Source: Desulfosarcina alkanivorans (GTDB lineage: Bacteria > Desulfobacterota > Desulfobacteria > Desulfobacterales > Desulfosarcinaceae). Taken from it: DNA of 64,000 bases. Shown in pieces: positions 50,388-59,234 of the stretch; position 1 is the stretch's first letter; the number at the start of each line of letters is the position of its first letter. The position numbers and the translations under genes were made by a program. The notes beneath the pieces are model-generated. The model searched no databases, had not been told where the DNA came from, and saw only the letters and a list, made by a program, of their open reading frames with translations. Location: the NCBI RefSeq assembly GCF_009688945.1, contig NZ_AP021874.1:4836001-4900000 (forward strand), read 5' to 3'.

Positions 50388-50819
50388 GGCCAACCTCCTT
50401 GTTGGATTCAATCTGAAATATTCCGCCGCCAGGCACGGGATACATTTTTCCGGGGGGTCGCGACGAGGGGCAACGTGTCCGCCTCGATACGCACTGCCTG
50501 TGTGTCAGATTTTTCTGAAAACAGCGGGCAACGGCTATCACAGGACAATTAATGTGTCAATGAAGGCATAACGTAACCTGCCGCCTTGTATCCCAATACG
50601 TCTGTTCAACGCTAAGGTAAGGCAAAAGATATAGACTGCAAGGAGGGGATGCCAGCCGTTCAAAAAAAAGGCAGGGAAAATCGCTTTCCAGCAATTTTCC
50701 CTGCCACGCTTCTTGACTCGGCCTGAACCCGCATCCGGTCGGGGTCCTTCCCGGATGCAGGCAACTGAAACTGGCGACCCAGGCGGAAAACCCGCCGAAG
50801 CTGCCGGTCATAAAAAATA
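50388..50819. other. Intergenic region with a terminator only
   Basis: About 430 bases. It holds the terminator of the small exported protein gene (50662-50705) and the promoter region of the two dehydrogenases; no gene was recognised. Confidence 0.5.
50662..50705 (-). terminator. Strong intrinsic terminator
   Basis: On minus, GGCAGGGAAAAT and ATTTTCCCTGCC form a 12-pair stem followed by eight T. It lies about 115 bases after the stop of the small exported OB-fold protein gene. Confidence 0.85.
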
Positions 50820-51104
50820 TTATTGGTCCTGGAGTTCTTTCATGGAAAGCACATTGATTACCTTGGCGTCTTCTTTTTCAGCAACGGTGCCGGTAACGGT
50901 TACCTTTTTGCCCACCATATCGGCGGTTACATCGCTGCCCTCCAAAACATAGCTGCCGTCGGCGGCATCGAGAACGAGAACTTCGCCCTTTTCCGTGATG
51001 GTTCCGGTTATACTGTCTTCCGCCATTGCCATCCCGGAGCCGGCAACAACCACGAGAAATGCGGTCACCATGGTGACAATGATGTTTTTCTTAAATGCGT
51101 TCAT
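50820..51104 (-). CDS. Small exported OB-fold protein
   Basis: 94 residues: signal peptide (IIVTMVTAFLVVVAGSGMAM), then a ~65-residue beta-barrel-like domain (GTITEKGEVLVLDAADGSYV; VGKKVTVTGTVAEKEDAKVI). The domain resembles the C-terminal domain of the lipoprotein at 26171-26599 and is related to other small bacterial OB-fold exported proteins. Monocistronic, with a strong terminator. Ligand unknown. Confidence 0.8.
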   Translation of the reverse strand: MNAFKKNIIVTMVTAFLVVVAGSGMAMAEDSITGTITEKGEVLVLDAADGSYVLEGSDVTADMVGKKVTVTGTVAEKEDAKVINVLSMKELQDQ

Positions 51105-51445
51105 CGTTATTTCCTCCCTCTTCGTGTTTTAGGTTGACCCCTCTTTTGCCCGGAGAGACCTGCTGGCCTCCCTTTTTCAACACACCCATGCTGACCCTTC
51201 AGCATTTCGGAACCGACCGACGGTGCGTTGTTCTCATTTCTCAGCAATGGACATGCCAACAAGGCAACTGTTTGTTTTAATTCCGATTTTAAAAATTGCC
51301 GTCGGATTGGTGAGTAGACGAAGCGTTTCGCTAATTGCACCGGGATGACGAAAATTGCGCACGGGCAGGATTTCTCCGGTCCCTGAATCCGTCGCCTGCG
51401 AACAGGGGTGCTAAGGATCGGTGGAAAAATGCCGATAGCACGGGT
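51105..51445. other. Divergent intergenic region with an AATTGC(G)CAC repeat
   Basis: About 340 bases between the small exported protein gene (minus) and the Tat protein gene (plus). It contains CTAATTGCACCGGG (51331-51344) and AAAATTGCGCACGGG (51351-51365), the second identical to 26911-26925. No gene was recognised. Confidence 0.4.
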
Positions 51446-52555
51446 ATGAATTCATTGCGAAGGGAAAGGATCGAAACCCGGGGCCTGACCCGGCGCCGGT
51501 TGTTGTGCCTGGGGGTGCTGGGGCTGGCCGGTTGGATGGCGTCGCCCATCCGTAACGTTGCCGCGGCGGTTCAAAATGACCTGGCCCTCGTGGCGGCCAT
51601 CCCCCGGAAGACCCCGCGGGAAGCGCCCCTGCTGGTATTCAGGGATTTTGCGACCGATCCGGATGTCGAGGTGATACGGCACATCCGGCACGAACTGGGT
51701 CAGCAAAAGGACATGCTGGCACGGATCAGGCAGACCATCGGGTTTGAAAAGCGGGTAAAATTCTCCATGGAGGAAATCCAGGTCCGCCTGATGTACGTGC
51801 CCCAGTTGCAGGACCGCCATGCAGACGCCTATTACCGATATTGTCTGGACGTTACCGAGGCGCTCTTTCAAATGACCGGGATGGACAATTTTTATGATGT
51901 CATCACCTGTCCGAGAACACGCTTTCCGGCGGTATCGACAACCGGTAAATCGGCCTTTCTGGTCCATCGTCTGGCCAAGGCGTATCGGGCGGTATGCCGC
52001 TTCACCGCAGAATCCGGACGAAGCGTGAAAACCACCCTCAGCGGTGCGATCTTTTCCAATCACCTGGGCGCGGTCGACCTGGAGATCCAACTGATGGCGC
52101 CGGGGGAATACAGATTGACGCGCAGGCCCTTTACCATCTGGCAGAACGATACCCGCAACCTTTCCACGCTGATGTCCATCCCGGTGGAAGAAACGCTCCA
52201 TTTTTACATCGGGCAGGCAACGGATCGTGAGATTGCGAACGCCATGGCGCATCATCCGCCGACAGACCTGGCTGCCGCGCAGCGCCTGGCCCAATCGTGG
52301 ATGGCCGTGGAAGAGGCGGTGGTGGGCGGACTGGTGAATTCCATGCTGGCTGGTTACTGCACCCGGCGCCACGTCACGCTGCCGGGCTTTTACACCGGTG
52401 AAACCCACCCGGCCGTGCCATCACTGCATCGGTACCGGTATCGGGATCAGGGCATCCGGCTGGTGCGGGACCTTGGCTTTAAGGACGCCGTGTCCCGTTA
52501 CATGGACAACCCGTCGGCATTCAGGGCGCAATTGCTGCGCCGCCCGGATGCCTGA
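51446..52555 (+). CDS. Tat-exported protein of unknown function
   Basis: 369 residues with a twin-arginine signal (LTRRRLLCLGVLGLAGWMAS). The mature part has two conserved-looking blocks: VRLMYVPQLQDRHADAYYRY and VEETLHFYIGQATDREIANA, then SWMAVEEAVVGGLVNSMLAG. The Glu/His spacing in VEETLH is reminiscent of a metal site but is not HExxH. No family is named with confidence. Export by Tat usually means folding with a cofactor or as a complex before export. ATG 51446; weak ribosome binding site. Confidence 0.7.
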   Translation: MNSLRRERIETRGLTRRRLLCLGVLGLAGWMASPIRNVAAAVQNDLALVAAIPRKTPREAPLLVFRDFATDPDVEVIRHIRHELGQQKDMLARIRQTIGFEKRVKFSMEEIQVRLMYVPQLQDRHADAYYRYCLDVTEALFQMTGMDNFYDVITCPRTRFPAVSTTGKSAFLVHRLAKAYRAVCRFTAESGRSVKTTLSGAIFSNHLGAVDLEIQLMAPGEYRLTRRPFTIWQNDTRNLSTLMSIPVEETLHFYIGQATDREIANAMAHHPPTDLAAAQRLAQSWMAVEEAVVGGLVNSMLAGYCTRRHVTLPGFYTGETHPAVPSLHRYRYRDQGIRLVRDLGFKDAVSRYMDNPSAFRAQLLRRPDA

Positions 52556-52568
52556 GGTGCGTGGTCGG

Positions 52569-52595
52569 CGGTTTTCTGATTCTGATCAGAAACCG
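52569..52595 (+). terminator. Hairpin after the Tat-exported protein gene
   Basis: CGGTTTTCTGAT pairs with ATCAGAAACCG around a TCTG loop, 14 bases after the stop; one T is bulged. It may act together with the next hairpin. Confidence 0.5.
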
Positions 52596-52605
52596 ACTAA
52601 AAAAA

Positions 52606-52646
52606 GGAAGATCGCCCAGGCCGGCCGGTTGCCGGAGCGATCTTCC
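52606..52646 (-). terminator. Terminator of the HisKA-only gene
   Basis: GGAAGATCGC and GCGATCTTCC form a 10-pair stem. On minus it is followed by at least seven T, so it fits the end of the transcript from the DHp gene, about 110 bases past its stop. Confidence 0.75.
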
Positions 52647-52754
52647 TTCATGCTTATCTCGAAGGGGCATCTTTATCAGCGGTTTTGGATTTTCTTCATG
52701 TAACTTTGCGCTGCAGGGTTGGTGCTTTAGGGGGTAGGCGCGAAGCATATCACG

Positions 52755-52982
52755 TTAAAGCGTTGCGCTCGTATCCGATTCCAATTCCCGTCCTTCGATC
52801 AGGCGGACGAGCCGCTCGGTCTCATCCCGGAGGATGGCGGTGAAGCGGCACCGATCACCGGCGTCCAGGCCCGGGTATTCCACCAGCAGGTCGGCCAGGG
52901 ACCTTACGGATGTCAGTGAATTGACAAATTCGTGGGTAAACCATTGGTTCGTGGGAAGCCGGACGGTCACTTCGGGCGCCAT
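52755..52982 (-). CDS. Stand-alone HisKA (DHp) domain protein
   Basis: 75 residues: NQWFTHEFVNSLTSVRSLAD with the H-box His at 17, and FTAILRDETERLVRLIEGRE, i.e. both helices of a histidine kinase dimerisation/phosphotransfer domain. There is no ATPase, sensor or receiver domain and no room for one. A small DHp dimer could take phosphoryl groups from the regulator next door, act as its phosphatase, or form a dead-end partner of the kinase. ATG 52982 follows GAGGA by eight bases. Its upstream region carries operator repeats and a possible sigma54 promoter. Confidence 0.75.
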   Translation of the reverse strand: MAPEVTVRLPTNQWFTHEFVNSLTSVRSLADLLVEYPGLDAGDRCRFTAILRDETERLVRLIEGRELESDTSATL

Positions 52983-53075
52983 TGAATTCATCCTCACAGG
53001 CTGAAAGCTGTTGTAAATGACAGCTAAAATTTAAATAAAAAATATCGATTGAATATGATTTATTGACATATGTAA

Positions 53076-53091
53076 TCCAAAACATGTGCCA
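53076..53091 (-). promoter_or_regulatory. Possible sigma54 (-24/-12) promoter for the HisKA-only gene
   Basis: On minus, TGGCAC-ATGTT-TTGGA fits TGGCAC-N5-TTGCA with GG at -24 and ten bases to the -12 doublet, but that doublet is GG instead of GC. A start near 53065 would give a leader of about 85 bases. Confidence 0.45.
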
Positions 53092-53167
53092 TGTGGTAGT
53101 ATGCTTAATAACTATTTGATTTTATACATAAAAAATAAGTGAGGCAGGTTCGATTATGATTGCGATG

Positions 53168-53183
53168 TACAATAAAAGTTGTA
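53168..53183 (-). promoter_or_regulatory. TACAA-N6-TTGTA site 1
   Basis: TACAATAAAAGTTGTA, an inverted repeat with a six-base spacer, about 85 bases upstream of the possible -24/-12 promoter. The same 16 bases occur at 53249-53264. Confidence 0.7.
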
Positions 53184-53248
53184 TCGGAGCGGGTCGAAAA
53201 TCGGCTTTTTGTCCGACCTGGCAGGCTGTTGGGCCTGGTTGAAGGGAG

Positions 53249-53264
53249 CTACAATAAAAGTTGT
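53249..53264 (-). promoter_or_regulatory. TACAA-N6-TTGTA site 2
   Basis: Identical to site 1 over 16 bases, 81 bases further upstream, the distance of about eight DNA turns. This favours binding by one protein on one face. Confidence 0.7.
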
Positions 53265-53266
53265 AA

Positions 53267-53282
53267 CTACAAAAAAAATTGT
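53267..53282 (-). promoter_or_regulatory. TACAA-N6-TTGTT site 3
   Basis: TACAA, six A, TTGTT: same arms and spacer with one change, starting 18 bases after site 2. It ends 14 bases before the stop of the response regulator gene. Confidence 0.55.
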
Positions 53283-53295
53283 TGCCCGTCAGGCC

Positions 53296-54714
53296 TCATC
53301 CGGCTTTTTTTTTCAGTCGTTTACTCAACGCCTGCTGGGAGATACCCAGAATTTTGGCAGCCCTGGACTGGTTGCCGCCGGCGCGTTGCATGGCCTCTTC
53401 GACCAGCAGATCCGTGGCTTGCCTGATGGTCGGAAGCCGGTGGGAAAAGGTGATCGGCGGGCCGGCATCGGCATTGGGCAAGGCCGGTACCGTTCCATCG
53501 GCCGACTGTTCACGGGCGATGTGGGCTTGGATGGAGTGCAGGGAGAGGGTTCCGGACCGGTGACGGCTGACGGCGTCAAAAATCATGGATTCCAGCTCAC
53601 GGATGTTTCCCGGGTAGGCATAGCCGGCCATCATCGGCAGCAGTTCGCGGGGGACGGGCGGTATCGGCTTGTTCAGCCGGGAAGCGGCGTCGGCCAGAAA
53701 GTGGTCGAGCAGTTGAGGAATGTCGTCCCGTCGATCCCTCAGGGGCGGAATATAGATCCGATGGGTCTGCAGGCGGTAGTTGAGATCCTTGCGAAAACGC
53801 CCCTCGTCCAGCATCACGGACAGACGCTGGTTGGTGGCGGCGATGATTCGGGCGTTTGCCCGGCAGGCGACATCGGCTCCCAGTGGAAAATACTCACCTT
53901 CCTGCAGCAGTCGCAGCAGTTTGACCTGGGACGCCTGGGGCAGGTCTCCGATTTCATCGAGGAACAGGGTCCCGCCGTCAGCCTGTTCGATCAATCCGCC
54001 GCGGGGGGTATCAGCACCGGTGAAGGCGCCCTTGACGTGACCGAACAGGGTGTCTGAAAAAACGGTGTCGTCCAGACCGGCGGCGTTAACGGCCACGAAT
54101 GCGCCCTTCAGCCCGCTCAACCGGTGGATGGTCCGGGCAATCAGCTCTTTGCCGACACCGGTTTCCCCGCGGATGAGAACCGGTTGCGACGTGGTGGCGA
54201 TGGATTCCACGTACTGAAAAATCGTCAGCATTTTCCGGTTCCCGGTGATGATCTGGCGAAAGGCCTCCGGGTGTTCCAGGTCGTCGCGCAGCATGTGGCG
54301 GCGAAGCGACCGGTTTTCCCGCTGGAGTTCCTGAAAAGAGACCGCCCGGTTGACGGCCGTGATCAGCCGGTCCGCTTCCACCGGTTTGACGATGTAGTCG
54401 AAGGCCCCGGCCTTGATGCAGCGGACGGCGGTTTCCACGTCCACGGCGCCGGTGACGATGATCACCGGTACATCCGGGTAGTCACGGCGCACGTCGTCCA
54501 GCAGGCGGTGGCCGTCCACGTTGGGCATGTTCAGGTCCAGCAGCATTGCTTCGACCGGGCTGTCCTCCAGCAGGTCCATCACCCGGCGGCTGTCCTGGCA
54601 GGTGATCGTGTTGTTGAGCCCGGCCATCTGAAGGGTCGTGTCGATGGCCAGCAGGATGGATGCTTCGTCATCCACGATCAGGATCGGTTTGGGTGGGTTC
54701 AGGGAAGTACTCAT
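53296..54714 (-). CDS. NtrC-type sigma54-dependent response regulator
   Basis: 472 residues: receiver (DDE near 15-17; phospho-acceptor Asp 60 in AMLLDLNMPNVDG), AAA+ with Walker A GETGVGKE, GAFTGA intact (GHVKGAFTGADTPRGG), and a Fis-type HTH (NQSRAAKILGISQQALSKRL). It should bind upstream sites and activate sigma54 promoters when phosphorylated. Its first codon overlaps the stop of the sensor kinase by four bases. The nearest sites (three repeats) lie just beyond its 3' end. Confidence 0.93.
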   Translation of the reverse strand: MSTSLNPPKPILIVDDEASILLAIDTTLQMAGLNNTITCQDSRRVMDLLEDSPVEAMLLDLNMPNVDGHRLLDDVRRDYPDVPVIIVTGAVDVETAVRCIKAGAFDYIVKPVEADRLITAVNRAVSFQELQRENRSLRRHMLRDDLEHPEAFRQIITGNRKMLTIFQYVESIATTSQPVLIRGETGVGKELIARTIHRLSGLKGAFVAVNAAGLDDTVFSDTLFGHVKGAFTGADTPRGGLIEQADGGTLFLDEIGDLPQASQVKLLRLLQEGEYFPLGADVACRANARIIAATNQRLSVMLDEGRFRKDLNYRLQTHRIYIPPLRDRRDDIPQLLDHFLADAASRLNKPIPPVPRELLPMMAGYAYPGNIRELESMIFDAVSRHRSGTLSLHSIQAHIAREQSADGTVPALPNADAGPPITFSHRLPTIRQATDLLVEEAMQRAGGNQSRAAKILGISQQALSKRLKKKAG

Positions 54715-56240
54715 GCTCGGCTGTCCGTATCTCCTGTCGATGAGGTTGGGGGCGCCAGCGGCAAGGTCACGCGAACCGTGGTGCCTTTGCCGGGGGTCGA
54801 CGCAAAGCGCATGCTGCCGCCATGGTCGCTGACGATGCGATCGGAAATGGCCAGGCCCAAACCGGTTCCTCCCCGCTCCCGCCGGGTGGTGAAAAAGGGG
54901 TCGGTGATCCGTTTGAGCGCTTCGGCACGGATGCCCTGGCCCTCATCCCTGACCTCTACAAAGACCAGATCGTTGTCCCTATCGGAACCGGTGCTTACGG
55001 TTACGGAGCAATTCTTGTCCGGCAGGGCCTGGCAGGCATTGACCACCAGGTTGATGACCACCTGTTCAATACGCTGGGCGTTTCCCGTAAGGGACGGCAG
55101 GCGCGGATGGCAAACCAGGTCAAAGTGGCGGGTTGATTTTTTTATCAGGTTGGCGGTGAGTCCGACCGCCTTGCGGACCACCTCGTTGAGGTCCACGTCA
55201 TCTTTCATGTCCGAGGGATTGTCCCGGGCAAAGTCTTTCAGGTCGGCGACGATGTCCCGAACCCGCCGGGCATCCTCGGTGATACCGGTCAGTATCGGCG
55301 GAATCCGGTCTCGGATCCGGCTGAAGACCGTGGCGCCCACCGGAAAGTCACCGACCTGCGCATGGTGGCGGTCGAGAATGGGCAGCATGTCCTCCCACAT
55401 CCGGGTCAGGTTGGGGGCGTTGAGCATGACCGAGGTGATCGGGTTGTTGATCTCGTGGGCAATGCCGGAAACCAGGGTTCCCAGGGACACCATCTTGGCG
55501 GCCTGAAAAAGCTGCTCCTGTTTGACCAGCGCGCTCTCTTCGGCCAGCTTTTTCTGGCGGGTCACGCTGACGCCGTGCCAGACGATATGGACGGACAGAA
55601 GGATGATCAGCAAAAGAATCCAGCTGCAGATAAAGGTGGTCTTGCGGGTGATGGCGGAAATCTGGGCGTGCACGTCCTCCACGTAGATGCCGGTGCCGAT
55701 GATCCATCCCCACGGGGCGAAGCCCATGACGTAAGAAATCTTGGGGACGATGCGGGTGGGATCGTCCATCCACTGCCACTGGTAGTCCACATATCCGGCA
55801 CCACCGGTTTGGACGATTTCCACGCAGGCCATGAAAAGACGCTTGCCCGCCGGGTCGGCAAACCTGGAGATGTCCTTGCCTTCCAGGTCGGACCGGTAGG
55901 GGTGCATGATCATGCGGGGCTGCATGTCATTGATCCAGAAATAGTCCTTGAGGTCATTTCCGTAGCGCAGCCCCCGGATGTGGGCGATGGCCAGCCGCTG
56001 GGCGTCTTCCCGTGACATCAGGCCCCGGCGTTCCTGCCGGGCGTATGCGTCCAGGCTGCTCCAGGCCGAGGCCACCAGTTCGCGGATGACCTCCCGTTTG
56101 CCTTCCAGGAGGCGTTCTTTCATCTCGGGCAGGATAATCAGAAAGATGGTCATGATGAACAGCAGCACCGTCAGCATCACCGGCAGGAAAATGCGTATGG
56201 GAATGCGCCTGAGCATATTGTTGATATGCATCGTCACCAT
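54711..56240 (-). CDS. sCache-type sensor histidine kinase
   Basis: 509 residues: TM1 (LPVMLTVLLFIMTIFLIIL), a periplasmic single-Cache domain (YGNDLKDYFWINDMQPRMIM; WGWIIGTGIYVEDV), TM2 (ICSWILLLIILLSVHIVWHG), HisKA (GTLVSGIAHEINNPITSVML), and an ATPase domain (NLVVNACQALPDK; DEGQGI; GGTGLGLAIS). The Cache domain of this type often binds small carboxylates. ATG 56240 or ATG 56231 (MHINN) could be used; neither has a strong ribosome binding site. Confidence 0.92.
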   Translation of the reverse strand: MVTMHINNMLRRIPIRIFLPVMLTVLLFIMTIFLIILPEMKERLLEGKREVIRELVASAWSSLDAYARQERRGLMSREDAQRLAIAHIRGLRYGNDLKDYFWINDMQPRMIMHPYRSDLEGKDISRFADPAGKRLFMACVEIVQTGGAGYVDYQWQWMDDPTRIVPKISYVMGFAPWGWIIGTGIYVEDVHAQISAITRKTTFICSWILLLIILLSVHIVWHGVSVTRQKKLAEESALVKQEQLFQAAKMVSLGTLVSGIAHEINNPITSVMLNAPNLTRMWEDMLPILDRHHAQVGDFPVGATVFSRIRDRIPPILTGITEDARRVRDIVADLKDFARDNPSDMKDDVDLNEVVRKAVGLTANLIKKSTRHFDLVCHPRLPSLTGNAQRIEQVVINLVVNACQALPDKNCSVTVSTGSDRDNDLVFVEVRDEGQGIRAEALKRITDPFFTTRRERGGTGLGLAISDRIVSDHGGSMRFASTPGKGTTVRVTLPLAPPTSSTGDTDSRA

Positions 56241-56509
56241 GTGAGCCCATCAGGATCAAGCCGACATCGAACGGAGAGCCAATGAAAAAAGCGTGTAGAA
56301 CCGGTCGTACCAAGTTGCACCATACTCGATTGAGGACGAAAATCAATCGCAAACTTCAGGTTGCGGCGGCCGGCGTCCATGGGCGCGTCCGGAAGGATGG
56401 GCTTGTCCCCCATGACCGCTGATGGTATGATTCCGGGACAGCAGGCACCTGAACAGGAAACCCGCCGGTTTCAAGAATGTCCCTCCCGGCCTTTAAGCAG
56501 GAGACCCGG

Positions 56510-58543
56510 ATGACGAACCACCCCTATCCCCATTTGTTTGAACCCCTGGACCTCGGTTTCACGACCCTTAAAAACAGGTCGGTCATGGGCTCCATGCATA
56601 CCGGGCTGGAGGAGGCCCCCGACGGTTTCGCGCGGTTGGCCGCTTATTTTGCCGAGCGGGCCGCAGGAGAGGCGGGGCTGATCGTGACCGGCGGCTTTTC
56701 TCCCAATCCCGAGGGCCGCGTGGCCGACCACGCGGCCCAGCTGCACACCGCGGACGAGGCGGCCCGCCACCGGGCCGTCACTGCGGCCGTCCATGACCAG
56801 GGTGGCAAGATCGCCCTGCAGATCCTGCACACGGGCCGGTACGGGTTTCACAAAAAGCTGGTGAGCGCCTCGGCCCTGCAGGCGCCCATCAATATCTTCA
56901 AGCCCCGGGCGCTGTCCGAAGCGGACATCCTGGGCCAGATCGACGATTTTGTCCGATGCGCCCACCTGGCCCTGCAGGCCGGCTACGACGGGGTGGAGAT
57001 CATGGGCTCCGAAGGCTACCTGATCAACCAGTTCATCGCCCCGGGAACCAACCGGCGCACCGACCGCTGGGGCGGCTGTTTCGAGAACCGGATCCGCCTG
57101 CCCCTGGAGATCGTCCGCAGGGTCCGGCAGCGGGTGGGACGGGAATTTATCATCATATACCGGCTTTCCATGCTGGATCTGGTTTCAGGAGGCAGTTCCT
57201 GGGAACAGGTGGTGGCATTGGCCCGACAGGTGGAAATCGCCGGGGCCACCATGATCAACACGGGCATCGGCTGGCACGAGGCCCGCATTCCCACCATCGC
57301 GAGCATGGTGCCCCGGGCCGCCTTCACCTGGGTTACCGGCCGGCTCAGGGGCGCGGTATCCATCCCCCTGATCACCAGCAACCGGATCAACACCCCCGAG
57401 GTGGCAGAGCAGACCCTGGCCGCCGGCCGGGCGGATCTGATTTCCATGGCGCGCCCGTTTCTGGCGGACCCGGACTTCATGCTCAAGGCGCGGCAGGGCC
57501 GGGCCGACGAGATCAACACCTGCATCGGCTGCAACCAGGCCTGCCTGGACCACATTTTCCAGGGCAGGGTGGCCAGCTGCCTGGTCAATCCCCGGGCCTG
57601 CCGGGAGACGGAATGGGCCATCACCCAGAGCGACCGGCCCAAACGCATCGCCGTGGTGGGTGCCGGCCCGGCCGGCCTTTCCTTTGCCGTCAATGCGGCC
57701 TCGCGGGGTCATCGGGTGACCCTTTTCGACCGGCAGAACCGCATCGGCGGGCAGCTGAACCTGTCGGTCCGCATTCCCGGCAAAGAGGAATTTGCCGAAA
57801 CCCTGAGGTACTACCGCAGGCAACTGGCGCTGATGAAGGTGGTCGTGAGATTGAACACCCCCGTGGAAGCCGGCACCCTGAAAGCGGGGGCCTTCGATGC
57901 CGTCGTGGTCGCCACCGGAGTCGTGCCCCGCCGTCTGGATATTCCCGGCATCCATCACGCCAAGGTGATCTCCTACGTCGATGCCATTTCCGGGACGGCT
58001 CCCATCGGCGAGTCCGTGGCCATCATCGGCGCCGGCGGCATCGGCTTCGACACGGCCATCCTCGTTTCCGATGAGCGACCCTCCACCAGCCTGGACCGCG
58101 AGCGGTTTCTCGAGGAGTGGGGGGTGGACCGCGACTACCGCCAGCCGGGCGGCCTGCTGGCGGATTTTTCGGCATCGGATCGGTCATTCCGTCGTGTCAC
58201 CCTGTTGCAGCGCAAGGCCGCCAAAATGGGTGCCTCGCTGGGCAAAACCACCGGCTGGATCCACCGGGCCACGCTGAAAAAACGCGGCGTGGCCATGCTC
58301 AACGGCGTGGTTTATGAAAAAATCGATGACGCCGGGCTTCATATCGTCAAAAACGGCACCCGCCGGACCATTGCCGCCGACACCATCATCGTCTGTGCCG
58401 GTCAGGAGCCGCTGCGCACGCTGGCCGAGGATCTTCAATCCGGGGATATGGCCGTTCACGTCATCGGCGGTGCGGACAAGGCCACCGAACTGGATGCCAA
58501 ACGGGCCATCGACCAGGGGACCCGGCTGGCCCTGGAGATATAA
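56510..58543 (+). CDS. fadH: 2,4-dienoyl-CoA reductase (FadH type)
   Basis: 677 residues: an old-yellow-enzyme TIM barrel (LFEPLDLGFTTLKNRSVMGS; GVEIMGSEGYLINQFIAPGT), the 4Fe-4S Cys cluster (CIGCNQACLDHIF, then CLVNPRAC), an FAD-binding (VVGAGPAGLSFA) and a NADPH domain (IIGAGGIGFDTA). This equals E. coli FadH, which reduces 2,4-dienoyl-CoA during unsaturated fatty acid oxidation. ATG 56510 follows GCAGGAG. A VOC protein starts one base after its stop codon. Confidence 0.92.
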   Translation: MTNHPYPHLFEPLDLGFTTLKNRSVMGSMHTGLEEAPDGFARLAAYFAERAAGEAGLIVTGGFSPNPEGRVADHAAQLHTADEAARHRAVTAAVHDQGGKIALQILHTGRYGFHKKLVSASALQAPINIFKPRALSEADILGQIDDFVRCAHLALQAGYDGVEIMGSEGYLINQFIAPGTNRRTDRWGGCFENRIRLPLEIVRRVRQRVGREFIIIYRLSMLDLVSGGSSWEQVVALARQVEIAGATMINTGIGWHEARIPTIASMVPRAAFTWVTGRLRGAVSIPLITSNRINTPEVAEQTLAAGRADLISMARPFLADPDFMLKARQGRADEINTCIGCNQACLDHIFQGRVASCLVNPRACRETEWAITQSDRPKRIAVVGAGPAGLSFAVNAASRGHRVTLFDRQNRIGGQLNLSVRIPGKEEFAETLRYYRRQLALMKVVVRLNTPVEAGTLKAGAFDAVVVATGVVPRRLDIPGIHHAKVISYVDAISGTAPIGESVAIIGAGGIGFDTAILVSDERPSTSLDRERFLEEWGVDRDYRQPGGLLADFSASDRSFRRVTLLQRKAAKMGASLGKTTGWIHRATLKKRGVAMLNGVVYEKIDDAGLHIVKNGTRRTIAADTIIVCAGQEPLRTLAEDLQSGDMAVHVIGGADKATELDAKRAIDQGTRLALEI

Positions 58544-58544
58544 G

Positions 58545-59201
58545 GTGACCCCACCCGCTGCCATGCTGGACCATCTCGTGGTCGCCGCCGACACGCTTGA
58601 TCAGGGCTCGGCCTTTCTTCAGGCGCGTCTGGGCGTTGCCCCATCCGGCGGCGGCCGGCACGCCGCCATGGGCACCCACAACCGGGTATTGAAGCTGGGC
58701 CGGGACCGGTACATCGAGGTGATCGCCATCGACCCCGACGGGCGGCGACCCGATTCGCCACGGTGGTTCGACCTGGATGATGCGGACCGCCGGGCCCGGC
58801 TGAAAGACCGGCCCCGCCTGATCACCTGGGTGGCACGAACGGATGCCCTCGATGCGCTCGCAGAAGCGGTGTATGGACAGCGGGCTGACGTGCGGGCCAT
58901 GCAGCGGGGTGACCTGAGATGGCGATTTGCGTTCACCATGGACGGGTCGCTGCCGGGCGATGGGCTGATTCCCCATCTGATCCAGTGGGCGGGTGATCGC
59001 CATCCCGCCGAATCCATGGTTGAATCGGGATGTACGCTGGTGGGCCTCGACGGAACGCATACCGACCCTGAAGCCTTTCGCAAAACAATCGCGTCCCTGG
59101 GTCTGGAAGGCACCCTCACCATTCACCCGGTTTCGGGACCACAGCCGCCGGGCCTGTCCGTACGGATAGAAACCCCTGCGGGTACAGTCATATTGGATTG
59201 A
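58545..59201 (+). CDS. VOC-superfamily (glyoxalase-like) protein
   Basis: 218 residues: MLDHLVVAADTLDQGSAFLQ, TLGVAPSGGG-type region and NRVLKLGRDRYIEVIAIDPD, RWFDLDDADRRARL are typical of the Glyoxalase-3-like VOC group. Start GTG 58545 is preferred because GGAG sits seven bases before; ATG 58563 would drop six residues. It is in an operon with fadH. The reaction is unknown. Confidence 0.8.
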   Translation: MTPPAAMLDHLVVAADTLDQGSAFLQARLGVAPSGGGRHAAMGTHNRVLKLGRDRYIEVIAIDPDGRRPDSPRWFDLDDADRRARLKDRPRLITWVARTDALDALAEAVYGQRADVRAMQRGDLRWRFAFTMDGSLPGDGLIPHLIQWAGDRHPAESMVESGCTLVGLDGTHTDPEAFRKTIASLGLEGTLTIHPVSGPQPPGLSVRIETPAGTVILD

Positions 59202-59234
59202 AGAAAAAAGATACCGGTAGAAAGGAAGCCGATC

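Noticed and set aside
53063..53068. TTGACA on the plus strand as a promoter
   Set aside because: No -10 at 16-18 bases, and no plus-strand gene follows; the AT-rich region fits the minus-strand DHp gene better.
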